Below, piece by piece: positions 13,951 to 27,200 of a DNA stretch of 64,000 nt (its first letter is position 1; each line of letters starts with the position of its first letter). The notes beneath the pieces were generated by a model. That model searched no databases and was not told the origin of the DNA. It saw only the letters and a program-made list of their open reading frames with translations. Both the position numbers and the translations under genes were made by a program. This DNA comes from Casuarius casuarius (Eukaryota; Chordata; Aves; Casuariiformes; Casuariidae), in assembly GCA_003342895.1 (NCBI GenBank), contig PTFA01000301.1:186001-250000 (forward strand), in the 5' to 3' direction.

Positions 13951-13990
13951 ACATGTATGTAGGTATGTATACAGGTACATGAATGTATGC
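13951..13990. repeat. Degenerate (TATG)n-type microsatellite
   Basis: acatgtatgtaggtatgtat followed by acaggtacatgaatgtatgc. Imperfect TGTA/TATG units run for about 40 bases. Confidence 0.75.
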
Positions 13991-14882
13991 CTGTCAAACG
14001 CAAAGGAATAAAAGAAAAGCCTTGTTGGCTAATAGTGAGAAGAACTCGTTTCCAAATTTTCTGTTTTCAACTAACTTAAAATGCTGATTTCTAAAATATA
14101 AACTTAAGTACATTCAACATGCAGTTTCAGTCTTGTGAATTCCAATTGGAAGAGAAAATTCCATCGGATAACACCATGTTTCTACCTAAGAACACTTTTT
14201 TGTCTGCAATCGGAAGAAATTCTAATGTCAAGGACAATAAACCTGTATAGGTTACCAGCTGGGAATCTACAGGGAAACTCCATGCCCAGATAAATTAGTA
14301 GTTTTTACTCAATTTTCTATCTAGTATTGATAATGTAATATGTAGATATATGATGGTATCTTATAAAGATACTTCAGGGATGTGAACTGAATACAAGATA
14401 AAAAGCATTTATTCCAGGTTCTTTAAACTACTATTTCAACACTTGGTTTATCAGTACGAATTTATAGTAAAATATATATTAAACATAAATGTATGTCTAA
14501 TATCCCAATGTCCAATTAGACTATGCATGTGTATATATATTTAGTATAGCATACATGAAATATCAGTATAACAATTTGCCCTATTTCATTAACACTAGGA
14601 ACCACTACCAAAAAAAATTCCACTCTCAGATTAGAAGAATTTGGGTAAGGCTAGATATTTTTCTAATTGCGCATGAGCCAGATACTAAGGCTTGGAAAAA
14701 TTGCTCCTTGAACAATTCTGGAACAGAAAATGGAAACTCTGTGAAAATTATTTGCTTTCAGAGGAAATTATTTGATTCTCAACAAAAAGTAAATAGTTTT
14801 CACTGTTCATTTTCCTGAAGCAGTTACAATTCTCATGGACTTGAGCTGGACAGAAAATGAAAGAATTTCATGAAACTCAAAA

Positions 14883-14883
14883 N
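14883..14883. other. Undetermined base (N)
   Basis: A single n lies in an A-rich context (actcaaaancagcattc). It is an assembly or base-call ambiguity and interrupts no recognised feature. Confidence 0.99.
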
Positions 14884-15789
14884 CAGCATTCAAATCCATG
14901 CTGCACTGGATACACAGAACTATTCTGAACTGAGATATCCCATTTCTTCGGTAAGTTCCCTAATCATCAGCTACAGCCAGAGTTTTCCCTTCTCTTTGAA
15001 GATGTAAATATGCAAAATAAAGCAGCTTTAATATGAAGAGTCGAGAATATTCTCTTTCCAAGGCCTAACCAATTAGACTAATACTTGAGAAACTGGAACT
15101 TGGGTCTCCCCTGTCCTGATATAGTGCTTTTGCCATTCAGATATTGGGTGGAAGTAACATCATCATCAATTTACAGCACATCTAGCTCATTATTTCCTTC
15201 TCTTTTATTGCAAATAATTAAAAGGTATAAAAGATCCTGTTTCCTCTTTGGTATACCAGTTCATGTCAAAAAAATAAAACTAGCAGGAGGGCTCCCATTT
15301 TATTTTGGAAATGAAAAGTACAGTTAGAGTAGATTTGATTTGAGTTCTTTAGTTTTCAATTTGATTACCAAATCAAAAATCTGCCAGGACAGACTTTTAC
15401 AAAAGAAGAATCTATAAATATCAGCAACCAAAAATATAACAGAAAGAAAATAAAATTGGATTGACACTCAAAGCTATTGATCTGCCCTTAAAGAGACCCA
15501 GACAGAGATTTTGGACTGAAGGAATTTCTCTTGTATCCATGCATGGGTAAGGAAGAGTACTGAGAGGATGATAATAAGCATATGCAGATGGTAAGAAGCT
15601 AATCTGCATCTGACTTTTTTTCTCCACTGGGTAATTACAGTCTCCCTAGCATCAGCTTTTATTTTATGTCTGCATTGAATGCGATAGCGAGTTTTCTACA
15701 AGTAGCCTACTCTGTATATTGGGTGGTGTGGGGGCACTGTGCAAAACCAGTTTCTTTGGGTTAGAAGTTTTGTGCTGTAATTTCACTGC

Positions 15790-16210
15790 AAGTGGCTACT
15801 GTAATTACAGGTTAAATTTGGCACCTATAACCTATTCATTAAATATTTTGCTAACTCATTTAAGCTATAACATAAGAGGATAGAAGATTAGTTTTAGACT
15901 TCTATAATTAAATTACTACCTTTTATAAAAATTAAAATGTTTACCCAATTAGCAAATAATGAAAACTAATTTCCTTTTGGTAGTTGGCAAAAAAAATTGT
16001 GTAATTCCTGTTCTACAAATTTTTTAAATTACCTGCTGTACATGTCCAATTTTTTTTCTCCTAAGTTTTGTAAGGACTTTTACACAAGTAAACATCAAAA
16101 TTCTATAATTACACATTAGAATCACTGATTACATGTATTTACAGCAATTACATAATTAGAGACAATTACATTAATTATACAAACAATAGACTGTATTGAG
16201 TAGCAATGAA
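15790..16210. promoter_or_regulatory. Dense cluster of TAATTA-type homeodomain cores
   Basis: Within about 420 bases I count roughly eight TAATT/AATTA cores. They include the perfect palindrome ctgtaattacag at 15799-15810, tataattacacatt near 16105, and acataattagagacaattac followed by attaattatac near 16150-16180. The related gtaattacag also occurs at 15631-15640. Such clusters are seen in homeobox-controlled enhancers, but in DNA this AT-rich some clustering is expected, so the regulatory reading is inference. Confidence 0.25.
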
Positions 16211-16464
16211 AAACAGGCACATTCTCACATATAAAAACACGCTTTGAGCTAGGAAAAAAGGATTTATCATTAGCACTAAAGCACAGAGCAACAACACTGT
16301 TTTATGCCCTGTTTTGTTCGAGCACTGAAAGCTCTTTTAAAAAGCTGGTTATGAACATGATGTAATATTTTGTGCATATATTTGGGTACAGAGCTAAGGA
16401 ATACACAATTGATGTGGAATACGTTAGCAATAAGCATTATTTTTTCAAAAGCCCCTAACCCTCA

Positions 16465-17300
16465 TTTTCGGACTAACCCTGTGGCTTCACCACCAGCCGA
16501 AGCCGATCAAACGCAGGCTGCGGCTGAACGGAGCGGCCTGGCATGTGCTGCTGCTCCCCAGCTGCACGCGCCCCTCCTCTCTCCTGGGCTGGCTCTGGCG
16601 CCAGTGTGACCACAGACTTGAGATATTCACAGTGCCAATTATTTTTATTTGGCATTGTTAGTTTTCAGTCAAGCTACTCCAGAAGGGAGAACAAAACTCT
16701 CTTTTTGAGAGGCAGCACCATCTAAGATCAAATTAAGCGGAGAGTGAAACTGCAGATTTAGGTGCTTAAATTAGCTAGGTGCTTCTAAAACACAGTATGG
16801 AAAATGAAAGCAAGTCTGCGCTTGGCAGATAGAGGACCTCCGGGGACATCTTTCACTACCCATACGTGTACGCAGAAGTTGCTGCAAGCTAGGGTAAGAG
16901 CAGGTCACTGCAGCAAATTTCATTCCGCAAGAGGTCATGCAGTGCTTTGACACTTTTTTGCTTCTATATCTAGAACTTCACAGCTGGAAGCTGCAGCTTC
17001 TTCATGAGAAGCCAGAACTGTAAGAAACACTGCATCTCCCTTAGTGGTACAGGCTACATAATGTGTCTGGGATCCTGGCGAGCACAGGGGAAAGTACAGC
17101 ACAGATGAGATGCTGGCTGGACTAGTAACACTGACTTAAATACGTAAAAGAACTGGATTAAATCCAGCGAGTCCAGTCAATGCATCTTCATTGTGACTCA
17201 AGCTTCAGCGTGTGGTCTGAGCTTTCGCTTAGCCTCCATCTCCAGAGCCTCTAGCCCCCGTGAACGTGAGGCAGTTGCTTGAGACGACAGGAGCTGCGGA
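16465..17300. promoter_or_regulatory. CpG-enriched patch in AT-rich DNA
   Basis: The densest part, 16467-16605, holds about ten CpGs in 140 bases (ccgaagccgatcaaacgcag, then gcggctgaacggagcggcc and cacgcgcccctc). CpGs stay above the local background until about 17.29 kb (for example cctccggggac and catacgtgtacgc). On the minus strand a frame of about 60 codons crosses the core, but GC-rich sequence has few stops and nothing in it is recognisable. It could be a small CpG island or an enhancer. Confidence 0.3.
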
Positions 17301-18481
17301 AGAGGCTTGGCTCACAGTCTAAGCTAATAGTGCACAGAAGGCAGGACCAGATGCACAGGAAGAGAGGTCGAAATAAACTGTTTTAATAAATGATTTCTGT
17401 TTGGGTGTGGAGACAGATGAGATGAAAGACAAAGAAACACAGCAAAAAAGAAACTTTTTAACAAGAAAGCTAAGCAATAAAGAAACGTGTGTTTTCCAAA
17501 GAAACCTAAGAATTCTAGCTTCTTACATGATTTCATCTGTGACCAAAGAAAGGAAAGAACCACAGGTAGTAAATAAATACAGAAGCAGTATTTTGAGACT
17601 TAACCTTCTAAGTAAAAAAATTACGGCCTCATCTGCGTTACTAATGATGTCTCTATCCAGGCAATGAGCTCAGGATCCGAGGACAACTGGTGCCGAGTGG
17701 ACCCAGCTTCCTCTGGGCTTCACCTCATGCTTTGTGTCCCCCTCTTTTGTGTGGGGGTTGTTTTTCCGGCTACGTGTGTTTGCTACTGTGGGAGGACTGT
17801 GTTGCAGCACACCTGAAAGGCAGTATTTATGGCATGCAATTAAAAGTATGCTTTATGCAGCTGGGGGTATGGCTTGAGGGCATGTCCCAGAACCACACCT
17901 GTGTTTTGCTTAGAGAGAACTAATTAGTTCAAACCAAAAGAGAGACCAGCAGAGAATTAATATTTATGCAATGCAGATGATCAGGGGACCGAGAAATTGG
18001 ACTGAATGGGGAGTTAAATTATTTGACAGTGTAGATGTTCCTATTATGGTTATCAGAGTTGTAGTGACTAGCTCTGGTGCCTGAGTATGTTCCTCCCTTT
18101 ATTACAGCTTTGATGCTTAGAAGCTTTGGCTAAGTTAAACTGCACATCTGCACTTAGTTGAAAAATGAATTGCAAATCAAGACTGCTTTTTAGGTGAAGG
18201 ACTGTAGGAAATGGTGTGCTTAGAGTGCTGAGGGTGAGGCAACACTGGTAAGCTGATACAGGCAACTGCCTCTGGATTTCCCTCCCTCTGTGGTATCTCT
18301 ATGGTCTGTCACAAAGGTGCAAAAAAACCAGGCCAAAATTCCCAAACTAGCTGGATTATCTTCATTTCAGGTCCAGAACTTTTGTCAGTGTGATACTAAG
18401 CTCAAGCTCTTGCCACATTATTTTGGGAAGTGCCATGGAAATACTGCTCTAAAGCCTCTGAGCTGCACCATGTGCAGATGT

Positions 18482-18505
18482 GCTCAGCTAGCAGCTCAGC
18501 TAGCG
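18482..18505. repeat. Tandem duplication, two units of 12 bp
   Basis: gctcagctagca is followed directly by gctcagctagcg. Each unit contains the palindrome gctagc. Confidence 0.9.
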
Positions 18506-18543
18506 TAAGAACCTCCGTCCTGTAACTCATTTTTGTTTTCCAG

Positions 18544-18632
18544 GAAAGTGTGCCTGGGATACCAAGGAAGAAATCGTGAATGCTGAAGCTCATTTAGGTC
18601 AAGAAAGCAGAGCACATGTATCCAGTGCATGA
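18544..18632 (+). other. Possible terminal-exon-like segment
   Basis: A very good acceptor (actcatttttgttttccag) is followed by a frame of about 29 codons (KCAWDTKEEIVNAEAH, and on to a TGA ending at 18632). The other frames stop earlier. No polyadenylation signal is obvious close by. It would make sense only as a last exon and has no partner exon that I can identify. Confidence 0.1.
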
Positions 18633-18774
18633 GGCTCTCCAAAGCAATCTGGTCAGCAGTCGGCTAAACAGCCATATAACTTAGTGAGAAGCAATGTAGA
18701 TAGGAGCAGTCAATCACATACATAAAAGCAATTCCTCTTTTAATTAAGAGTTTGATAAAAATTCTCTAAATATA

Positions 18775-18798
18775 AGTTGCTTTTTCTGGAAAGCAACT
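18775..18798. repeat. Short hairpin, 9-bp stem
   Basis: agttgcttt (18775-18783) and aaagcaact (18790-18798) are exact reverse complements around a 6-base loop. Confidence 0.85.
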
Positions 18799-19045
18799 GA
18801 TTTCTAAGTTGAACTGTAGCTAAACATACAGTCAACACTATTCCAAATATAGCCCAGATTCAATTAGCTTTGTTATGCGTGTACAGCTTTTCTGCTTGTA
18901 TAAGCTAGACGTTATCAATATATCTCCAAGTGAGCCTAAGGTCCACCTATAGTCAGCTGCTTTCAAGTTTACTGCCGAATCACAGACCCCTGAGAAACGG
19001 TAAGTAATATCATGCTATGTGACATTAATCTACTACAGCAGGACC

Positions 19046-19064
19046 AACTGTAACTGTAACTGTA
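19046..19064. repeat. Short tandem repeat (AACTGT)x3
   Basis: Three perfect units of aactgt follow one another, followed by a partial fourth. Confidence 0.9.
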
Positions 19065-19693
19065 ATAGCGTGATATCAAAGATTTAAAGCCAGGGAAAGT
19101 CTGTTAGTTCGATAAAAGGACAAAGCTTCTGAAGTCAACTAGTAAACATCTTGCTCATTATCTCCTCTAGCCCTTATTCCTCAAAAGCACAATGAGTTTC
19201 AGATAGAGCAGTTACTGTTTAGAAATTCAACTACAGCAGTCTGACTTAAACACTTTAATTATGCTGTTCTCCTGCTACCTTTGTATTTAGTGAATGACAG
19301 CACTGGTGAAGGTTTAATGAGCTGTGAATGACTATACAAAATGTATGGGATCACAAATCCTGCTGTTGGTAATTTACATGAACAGTAACATCTAAGTGCC
19401 AGGATCTATGTCACGATCCATTGTTAATATACTCTGTGTGCTCTTCCTCGAGATGCGTTGGAATATAATTATTTTCAAGTCTCCAAGCTAAACCTGTCCA
19501 TTCTGGTTTTCCTCTATCTGAGTCACTCATTGATATACAAGGAAAAGCCTACTGATAAGAATTAACTCCCTAGAGGTTTTAACAGTTAAAATATTTGATA
19601 CTTTCCTACTTTCAACCTAATGTGAGGTTTTTAAAAGAAAATGTTCTATATTTCAGTTTAAATCTCAATCACACTCTGCTTGTGGATTTGCAG

Positions 19694-19756
19694 ATGGCCA
19701 GGATTTCCTGCTGGAATATCTGCAGGCATGCAGCACTGTTCACAAACCTCACAGAG
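19694..19756 (+). other. Candidate exon, 63 nt
   Basis: The plus strand has cactctgcttgtggatttgcag-type sequence ending at 19693. It is followed by 63 bases ending CTCACAGAG and then gtaagg, a strong donor. All three frames are open, so the length gives no frame information. The frame with the most protein-like peptide reads GQDFLLEYLQACSTVHKPHR; another begins with ATG (MARISCWNIC). At 63 bases, three open frames are not unusual. No family is recognised. Confidence 0.18.
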
Positions 19757-21239
19757 GTAAGGCCCTTGAAGAATGAACAGAGATATATTACCTTGCCTTG
19801 CTAATACATTTGATCGTGGGTCTTTTCCAACTATGCATGATGCCAGAGCTTTTACTCTTTGTGTTTGCACTCTGTAACAGAGAACATGCTTTTTCCTGAA
19901 TGTAGTAAGTTTTTATGAAAACCATTGGTATTGTAAAGTGGTCATATCAGATCTACCACTGATTACCTTAGGAGAGTTACAATCATATCGCAGGGGGACA
20001 CAGATTAACATAATAATCCTTTAAGCCAAATTAGATAGTGTTACTTCATTAATTACATTTATTCTGTAACAAAGAACTGTTTATCTTCTATGCACTCATC
20101 TGCACTTCTCTCTCTACTTATAAACAGTGGCAATTTAATTAAAGAAAGAATTTCATAGATTCTCCATTTGTAATTCTTTGAGCAGTCTCAGCTCAGGAAC
20201 TGGCTTGACATTGTCCATTTATTAATTATGCACATAACTCAAAGCTACTACACCAAGCTCCGGTGCCAGCAAGGGAAAAACTGGAGGAAATAAAGAAAAG
20301 AGAAATAGACTTGATGCATGTTCGATGATTTTTTTCCTGTTCAGGCACCTTCAATTCAGGAGTATAAAATCCAAAAATGCATCATAGCAAAAAGAATTCA
20401 CTCTTAGTCCTCTACGTACACATAGGCACTAACACTATTAGAGGATCTATTTGTGCAGCCTATGGAATGCACAAAATTAAATTAGGGAATGGCTCGACCA
20501 CAGTAATACAGCTAATGCTGTATAGTGGACAAGGGTAAAGTCATAAAGCTTGCAAAGTAAAACAGTATTCTTTATCCTTTATTGCCAACTTGTGAAAGAT
20601 AAAAAACAAAGAGATTCTGCAGAAATTCTCTATTCTTACAGTTCTACTTAAAGAATTGATAAAACCAGCTATAGAGATTTAAAATAATTGCCTGGAGGAG
20701 TCAAGCAAAGACTCTTGCCCTTGTTACAGATATTAGGTTCATAAAATAATTTTTAACCTGAAATATTTCTACAAGCTCTGCCTATTTAACATCTGCTTCC
20801 AAAATAACTCAGCATGATCCAAACCACAATGAAACCGGAGCAAAAGACAGAAATTTCATTTTGCAGCAGAGAAAGGAAAGAGAAGTGCACAGAAAAGAAG
20901 AGAAAAAAGTCTCTGCAGCCTGGGCTTAACTGTATATGGAAAAGTGAAGATGAGATCGCTATCCAAGTTCCAAAAGACGACTCTAAAGTACAGGCAAACA
21001 CTTTTCTTCTGCTGTGTCTGTTCTATGCACCAACTGCTTTATATGGGACAGAGGCCAAAAATCAGAGGGAGAAAACCCAGTGCACAGATAATTCACCTTC
21101 TCAATGCTCGAGTTTCATACTTTTATATCATTTTGCTCAGTGACCCAGTTTGTCCAGATCACACATGCCTACACTTTTAATTTGCTCTATGTGCTTTAAG
21201 TATAAGAATTATTGATTGCAAATATTCAGTGTCAAGTTG

Positions 21240-21430
21240 CCAACTGTGTTTGTCCACGAGCTGTTACAAAATACTGTCTACATTGGGATTAACCCCTGCT
21301 TTAATTATGCAGTGTAGGGAGTTTGCTTTAATGTCAAAGCCACATGTTCTCTGGCATCTTTTGCAAATCGAGCATGCAGATCAGTGGGCAAAGCCCAATT
21401 AAAATAACACCATTACTCAGCAGTAACAAG
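21240..21430. promoter_or_regulatory. Candidate conserved noncoding element
   Basis: Here the sequence becomes more balanced in composition and carries several motif-like words: gggattaacc at 21285 (OTX/PITX-type GGATTA), tttaattatgc at 21300 (POU/homeodomain-like), and gcccaattaaaa near 21400. No exon or repeat explains it. This is pattern recognition only; conservation cannot be judged from one genome. Confidence 0.2.
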
Positions 21431-24244
21431 AGTACAGTGACCTTCCATTTTGTTAACAACTACGTAATATTTTGCCAGTGTAGGTAAACTTGTTCTTATA
21501 AAAGTATTTCATTATCATGATACTGTGAAAAATGATAAACATCCAGTTTTATATGATGCCAATTAGTGCCTTTCTTTTCCATCTCTTTTCCTTTTTAGAA
21601 AAAAAAATCTGAATGTGAGATTTTTTCCCATCTAAAGGCTATCAAATGAACAGACTTGGAAGACAGCCAGAATCCACTGATGCAGGTTTATTCCCCTTTT
21701 CTGTTTCATACCTATCCCTCTTTCAGAATTTCAGCAATTGAACTAACGAGTTCACTATACAAAGCGTAGGGAGAGTCATGAATACCATTCCAAAATTGCA
21801 TGACCAGTATAGCCAGTAGGAGACAGTAAGGAGAGGGATGTTTCTTCTCTCCTGAGCTTATGCGTTTCTTAACTTTATCCATATCCTCTCCTTTGGATTT
21901 GCACTTCTCTTCTGGAGTTAAGTGCCTGTAGCTGCTCTTCTAAAGCAGCAATCTCTTTATCCCACTGTTGCTTCATCCTTTGTTTAAGAGAACTATTGTC
22001 CTTTGTTTAACCCAGAAGACATAATCTGAATATTTACTCAACACATGAGGTAGCTGGTAAATAAGTAGATCAATTAATCTGAAAAGGTCTTAAATTACTG
22101 TTTCACTTTCCTCTGAATAATTGCAAGAAATGACAATTTATTTGGAGACAGAATTCTGCAACAGACTTTTATTAATTAACAATCCAATATAACAATCATT
22201 CTGATTCCCAGTGGCCCTGAAGGTCAATGTTATAGTATTTTCTTTCTTCACTCAAGCATTATTTATTCATACAGTAATTTTAAATGATTTTTTGTTGAAA
22301 CACGATGATTTTTCAAAGGGAAAACATTTTGCAGGGCTTTGTCTTTGGAGGAAGGTGATAAAAAACAAGACAGAATATTCTTAAGGCTAATTATTGAGAG
22401 CCACAAGACTGCATGAAACACAGCAGAATTTTCCATTTCAGACATTTAATCAGGAGCTGGACTGGCTCTCTTATATCTCAGGTTAGTGTCCTAATCAGTC
22501 TACATTGCTTCATTTCCAGCTTGTGTCACTCCTAAAAAGATTACCAAACAAAACCCTCCGACTCAAACTTATGCTTCAAGAAAGAAAAATATTTTGAGAA
22601 TATTTAAAGCGTTCCAAGGGGTTATATTTAGGAGATGGACTTTATGCTCATTTTCAATATACACAGAGATAGCTCATAAATGTTCCACTTAAAAACCTGT
22701 AGTTGGAAGGAATTATAGTATACCAACTACAGTTTTAAGTCCTTTCAGACCTCATCAATACATATCTCTTTGATGCTATATGAAGATGTGCAGAAGTTTG
22801 ATCAATAATTAATGCTAATCACATTCAGCCTTAATCAATAACAGAACAGCTACTCCTTTGAAAACCCAGAGACAGTTCTGTTAGGTACAAAATCAAATTT
22901 AATTAAAGCTGTGCATGCAGAAAAGAGTTGTTAATGCTATCATAATTAGTTTTTTTTAATACTGCAGTTGCCACACTCCCCTGTACCTTTTGCAGACTAC
23001 TAGATTATTAAATTCATTATTTGCACCTGCTGCAAGAGAAAGCTGGACTGATCATGTACGGTACACATACATGAGACTATAAAGACATGGGGATTCTCTT
23101 CTACTTCCAAGCCCACTGAAAAGTTTGCTCAGAAATATGGACACGGTATCCAAAAACCTGAGCATTTCTGAAGATGAAATTTGTCCATGGAAGATGCATC
23201 AGAGTCACTCACCTATGTCCTGTCAAAAGTTGCTTTTATATGTATGCTATGACTCTCTCTCAGCCTCCCAGGATCATTAGGCTATATAGTGGAGAATAGC
23301 AATGTCATTCACTGCAAGTTATTAGGAAAAAAAGTTTCTTCTTTAACTTGGGGATCAAGAAAGGTAAGTGCTACCCATTACTCCACCTGATCTCTTGAGA
23401 GATGTCAAACTGAGCCTTTCTATCTCCCTTCACGCTTGAAAGAGGAGGTCACAAAGTCAAATATTTAACAACCCGCCAAACAATGTATTCAGTGCCAGAG
23501 GACCTGAGTCAGAGAAGAGTGGTAAACGTTGTGTGAACTGTGCTCTTTTGAGATGGGTCTCTTTCCCTTCCAGTTCTGCTAGTGGGTGTCTGTTTTCACA
23601 CAATATAAATTAGGTAAATGTTAACCCCTTCATACTGACAGCTACCTCGCATGGTACACTTCACACCGCATTTAAAGAAAAGAAGAAAAATCTTGTTTAT
23701 CAGTATTTCTCATTCACATTAGCAAATGCCACTGGTCAGAGAACTATTTAGCACCATGTTTTTGGTAAGAAGGAACACAGTGATATGCTCTGATTTTTAC
23801 TTGATTAGAACCTAAGATTTCCTTCTGAAAACTGAAATCTTTATAATTTTTAATTTATAAATATGTAAGTTCCACCACTCATTGAGTCTTAGCCTTCCTG
23901 GATCTCCAATTAATACTAATAATTAGAATTCTAGGAATTCCTAAATCTAGGAATTAATACTGCAACAAATACTGATATTCTTAATCTTACCCATTTGGAT
24001 AGCTGCCATGAGCTCACATGTGAAAGCAAGCAAGTACATAAAGATTTGTGAGTTCTAGACCTTTAATAATACAGCAGTTCTTTAGCAGTTGGGTTTGCCT
24101 GAAATCCAACAGTAAAAAGTCCTGTAGCATTAAACAAACAAAAGACAAAAGCACAAAATGGAAATTCATAAGTAAGTGTGCCACTGCACACAGTAAAGAA
24201 TACTATCGATTAACTGCCGGAATGTTTGTTATTGCTCTTTTGCC

Positions 24245-24258
24245 TTTTTTTTTTTTTT
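24245..24258. repeat. T14 homopolymer
   Basis: An uninterrupted run of 14 T. Confidence 0.95.
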
Positions 24259-27200
24259 GAAAAGTAAGCACAGAGAGAAAATTTCTCCGTATTTATTTTC
24301 CTGTGCTTAAGCATTCCTGATTGCTGCAAGATTTGATCTTGTTAACGTGCAGTCTTGCATCATTATATATTTCATTGACCATTTACTGTAATGCTGAACA
24401 ACTGATCAATTGGCAGTTAAACTGCGCATTAAGGAAAAAGTACAAGTTTCTCTAAACTCAGCTACTTCATTTTTCTCCCAATCATTTATTTCATCTACTA
24501 ACAGACAGCTTTTGTCCCATTATTCAACAGTGCAAAGTTAGATTTGCCTTATTCTGCGTAGTGCAAAGCACTTAGGCAGTTTTAAAGTGAAAGTACTTTT
24601 TTTTCAGATGCTTCTGTGAGAGAAAATGACAGCAATAACATACATCTTAAATGCTAAATTTCCATCCTAAAGCATCAGTTTAATAATCTCTGGTCTGTGA
24701 AAAAGCGAAGTTATTTTACTATGATTTTATTTGTTACAATGAACTGACTGCAATTCCCAGGAGCAAATATGCACGCTATAAAATTTGAATTTAAAAATCT
24801 GACGCTAATGGAAACTTCAATACACAGAAAGAAATCTGCTTAGTCAGCAACCACAAATAAGGACCACCATTTTCTTTCAAGAGCCTTTGCAACCTGCCTT
24901 GTAAGTCAACAGGCTTACTAAAGAAACCAACAGCAAATGCTCATGAAGGCGCAGCCTCTGAGTTTTCCTGCCCACCACTGCAGCACTCCACGGCAGCCTG
25001 TGTGCAAGAACAAATCTGTCCCCTCAGACAGGCCTGACTTATACCCACCATACACACCTCTTGTTTTTCTTGTTGACAAGATTCAGAGGACATATATGTA
25101 ACTAATTCACACTAGCAGATCTTCCGAACTGAGATATTAGTGACTCATGGAGCACAGGTTAGCACTCCTCTGCATAAAAATCGTAAAAGTAATGGTGAGA
25201 CTGAGCACAGTCCCATTTATTACATGGCTGCATGTCCCCTTTGTCCAGGCAGATGGGTTTGCAGCACTCTGGCTTCAGGCAGGAGGAATCGATGCCAAAA
25301 GGATAAAAGGTACATGTTTACTAAAGCTCAGAAGCAACTCTCCCTTTTTATTTCACGGTTATTAGTTAAAACTTGCTGAAGCCACCTTTGTCAGTTAAGT
25401 TCCTTATCTCCATTTGCAATCCACCAAAAGAACAGAAGCATCAACCCAAATGCCAGCACATGAAAAAGAATCATTAAAAATCCTCACATGCCACAGGAGT
25501 CACAGTAACGTTGACAAGCTGATAGAAGAAATTTGGAGGACTAAAGCACTGACTGGGGGGGTACAGGTGAGGAAGGATGGATGAAGAGCATGAAAAAATT
25601 TGAGAGGAAACCTGCAGAATGCTTGAAGGCTATGGAGAAGAAAAGAGACCATGAGAAATAGGAAGATGTTGGGCAACATCCTGAATAGAAACAAGCCCAG
25701 AGCAAATGAAGGAATCATCCTTGTTCACGTCTTCTGTCTGCAGAGAATCACAGAAACATCACCACCCATTTTTCCTCCATTGAGAAACTGTGCAGTCAAC
25801 TGAAAATTGGTGAACTAGTTGGGTTAAGAAAATGAGGGAAATTGTACATCTCAGCAACTTTATTACCACTAGCTAGGACTGTATTGTTTGCTGAACAGCA
25901 TTTTGGAAATAGTGTAAAGTACTTTTACTGTTATTATTTTCATATTATTTCAGTCCAGGTGATAGAACTGCATTAGTAATGCTAATCTAAAATGCCTTTT
26001 AGTCAGATCAGAATATTAAAATTGGGATTCTCATGACCTGCTTCCTTCAATAGGAAGATTTTCTGTTTGGCTTCTTTTTCATTTGGTTATATATCCCTTC
26101 AAGCTCGGACAGCTGGAACCTCATTAGCAACAGGAAAATAAGAAGGTGGTAGGTCTAAACCTGAGACACTCAAAATTCTGGATCTTATATTGATGACATT
26201 TGGGAAGGGGATTTTATATTTTGGAGGAAGGAAACCATAATCATAATCAAGCAGAAAAATTAGCAGAAGTTATTTGGCAGCTCTTACGAATTTTGTATAT
26301 TAGTCATTTTGGTGAGAGAGTATGTGGGTCATACAGCTGAAATGATGAACAGTTTACCATGAAAAATTTAATTTATCAAATGGTTCTCATCAATACCTAT
26401 GAAGACTTTTGAGACAAGGACCATTTGCTTCCCTTTCGAGCTTGAAACTCCACCACCTGTTGTACAATCGTAACACATAATAAACATTGATGTACAGTGT
26501 CAGTTTAATCTAATTTCTGAGAATTCTCTAATATTAATGGAAGATTCTTATTGCATTTTAAAAGACAAGTTCCGGACTTTGCATTTGCATATATTAAACA
26601 TAACTTTAATACTATCACCATTTTTCATTTTTGCTTTGACTTAGTTTGTCAGACAAAATTTCCTAACATCTCTTTGAGACCACAACTGACAACTGGTTCA
26701 AATTTATATTTAGTATACATTGGTGTTTAACAGAAAAAATGAAAACAAAATAACAATGTTTAGAAAATCAGGTAGCATATGACAATGAAACCCAATACCT
26801 CAATTATGACCATTCACAAAAGTAAAGCTCATGCTGAGAGAAAAATCTGAATCAACATCGTTAATCTCATATTGTCCAAAAAGTAATAGTTATGTTTGAT
26901 TCAGAGATGAAATCTATGGTTTGGACAGTCAATATTAAGCCATAGGTCACCGAACTCCCAGTCTGGTGACTGTGAAAGTAAGTGGAATCCCTCTTTACAA
27001 ATGCTTATGCCTAAGCTTGCAGACAGGATTGCAAAGGAAAAAATACTAGCTGTAGTATACATACCACAGTTAAAAACAAAGACCTAGTCTTTTCTTGATA
27101 GATAATTTTTTAAGAGAATCCCTAATTATTTAGGTTTTGTGAGCTGTATTACTTCAGCTTGTTGCTCATTGAAGAAATGTTCAGTCTTGGACCTTTACAT

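Larger units (their letters stand above)
12661..15789. other. No gene seen; unique AT-rich DNA
   Basis: It contains the degenerate TATG repeat and the single N. No exon pair, repeat body or motif-bearing open frame is visible. Confidence 0.6.
17301..19693. other. No confident gene; mixed composition
   Basis: The part from about 17.68 to 17.90 kb is GC-richer (gtggacccagcttcctctgg) and has an open frame of 77 codons without a recognisable domain. The terminal-exon-like segment at 18544 and the 12-bp duplication lie here. Confidence 0.5.

Noticed and set aside
16473..16655. Minus-strand frame across the CpG patch
   Set aside because: GC-rich sequence has few stops, so an open frame of 60 codons is weak. 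The peptide is Ala/Gln/Pro-rich and unrecognised.
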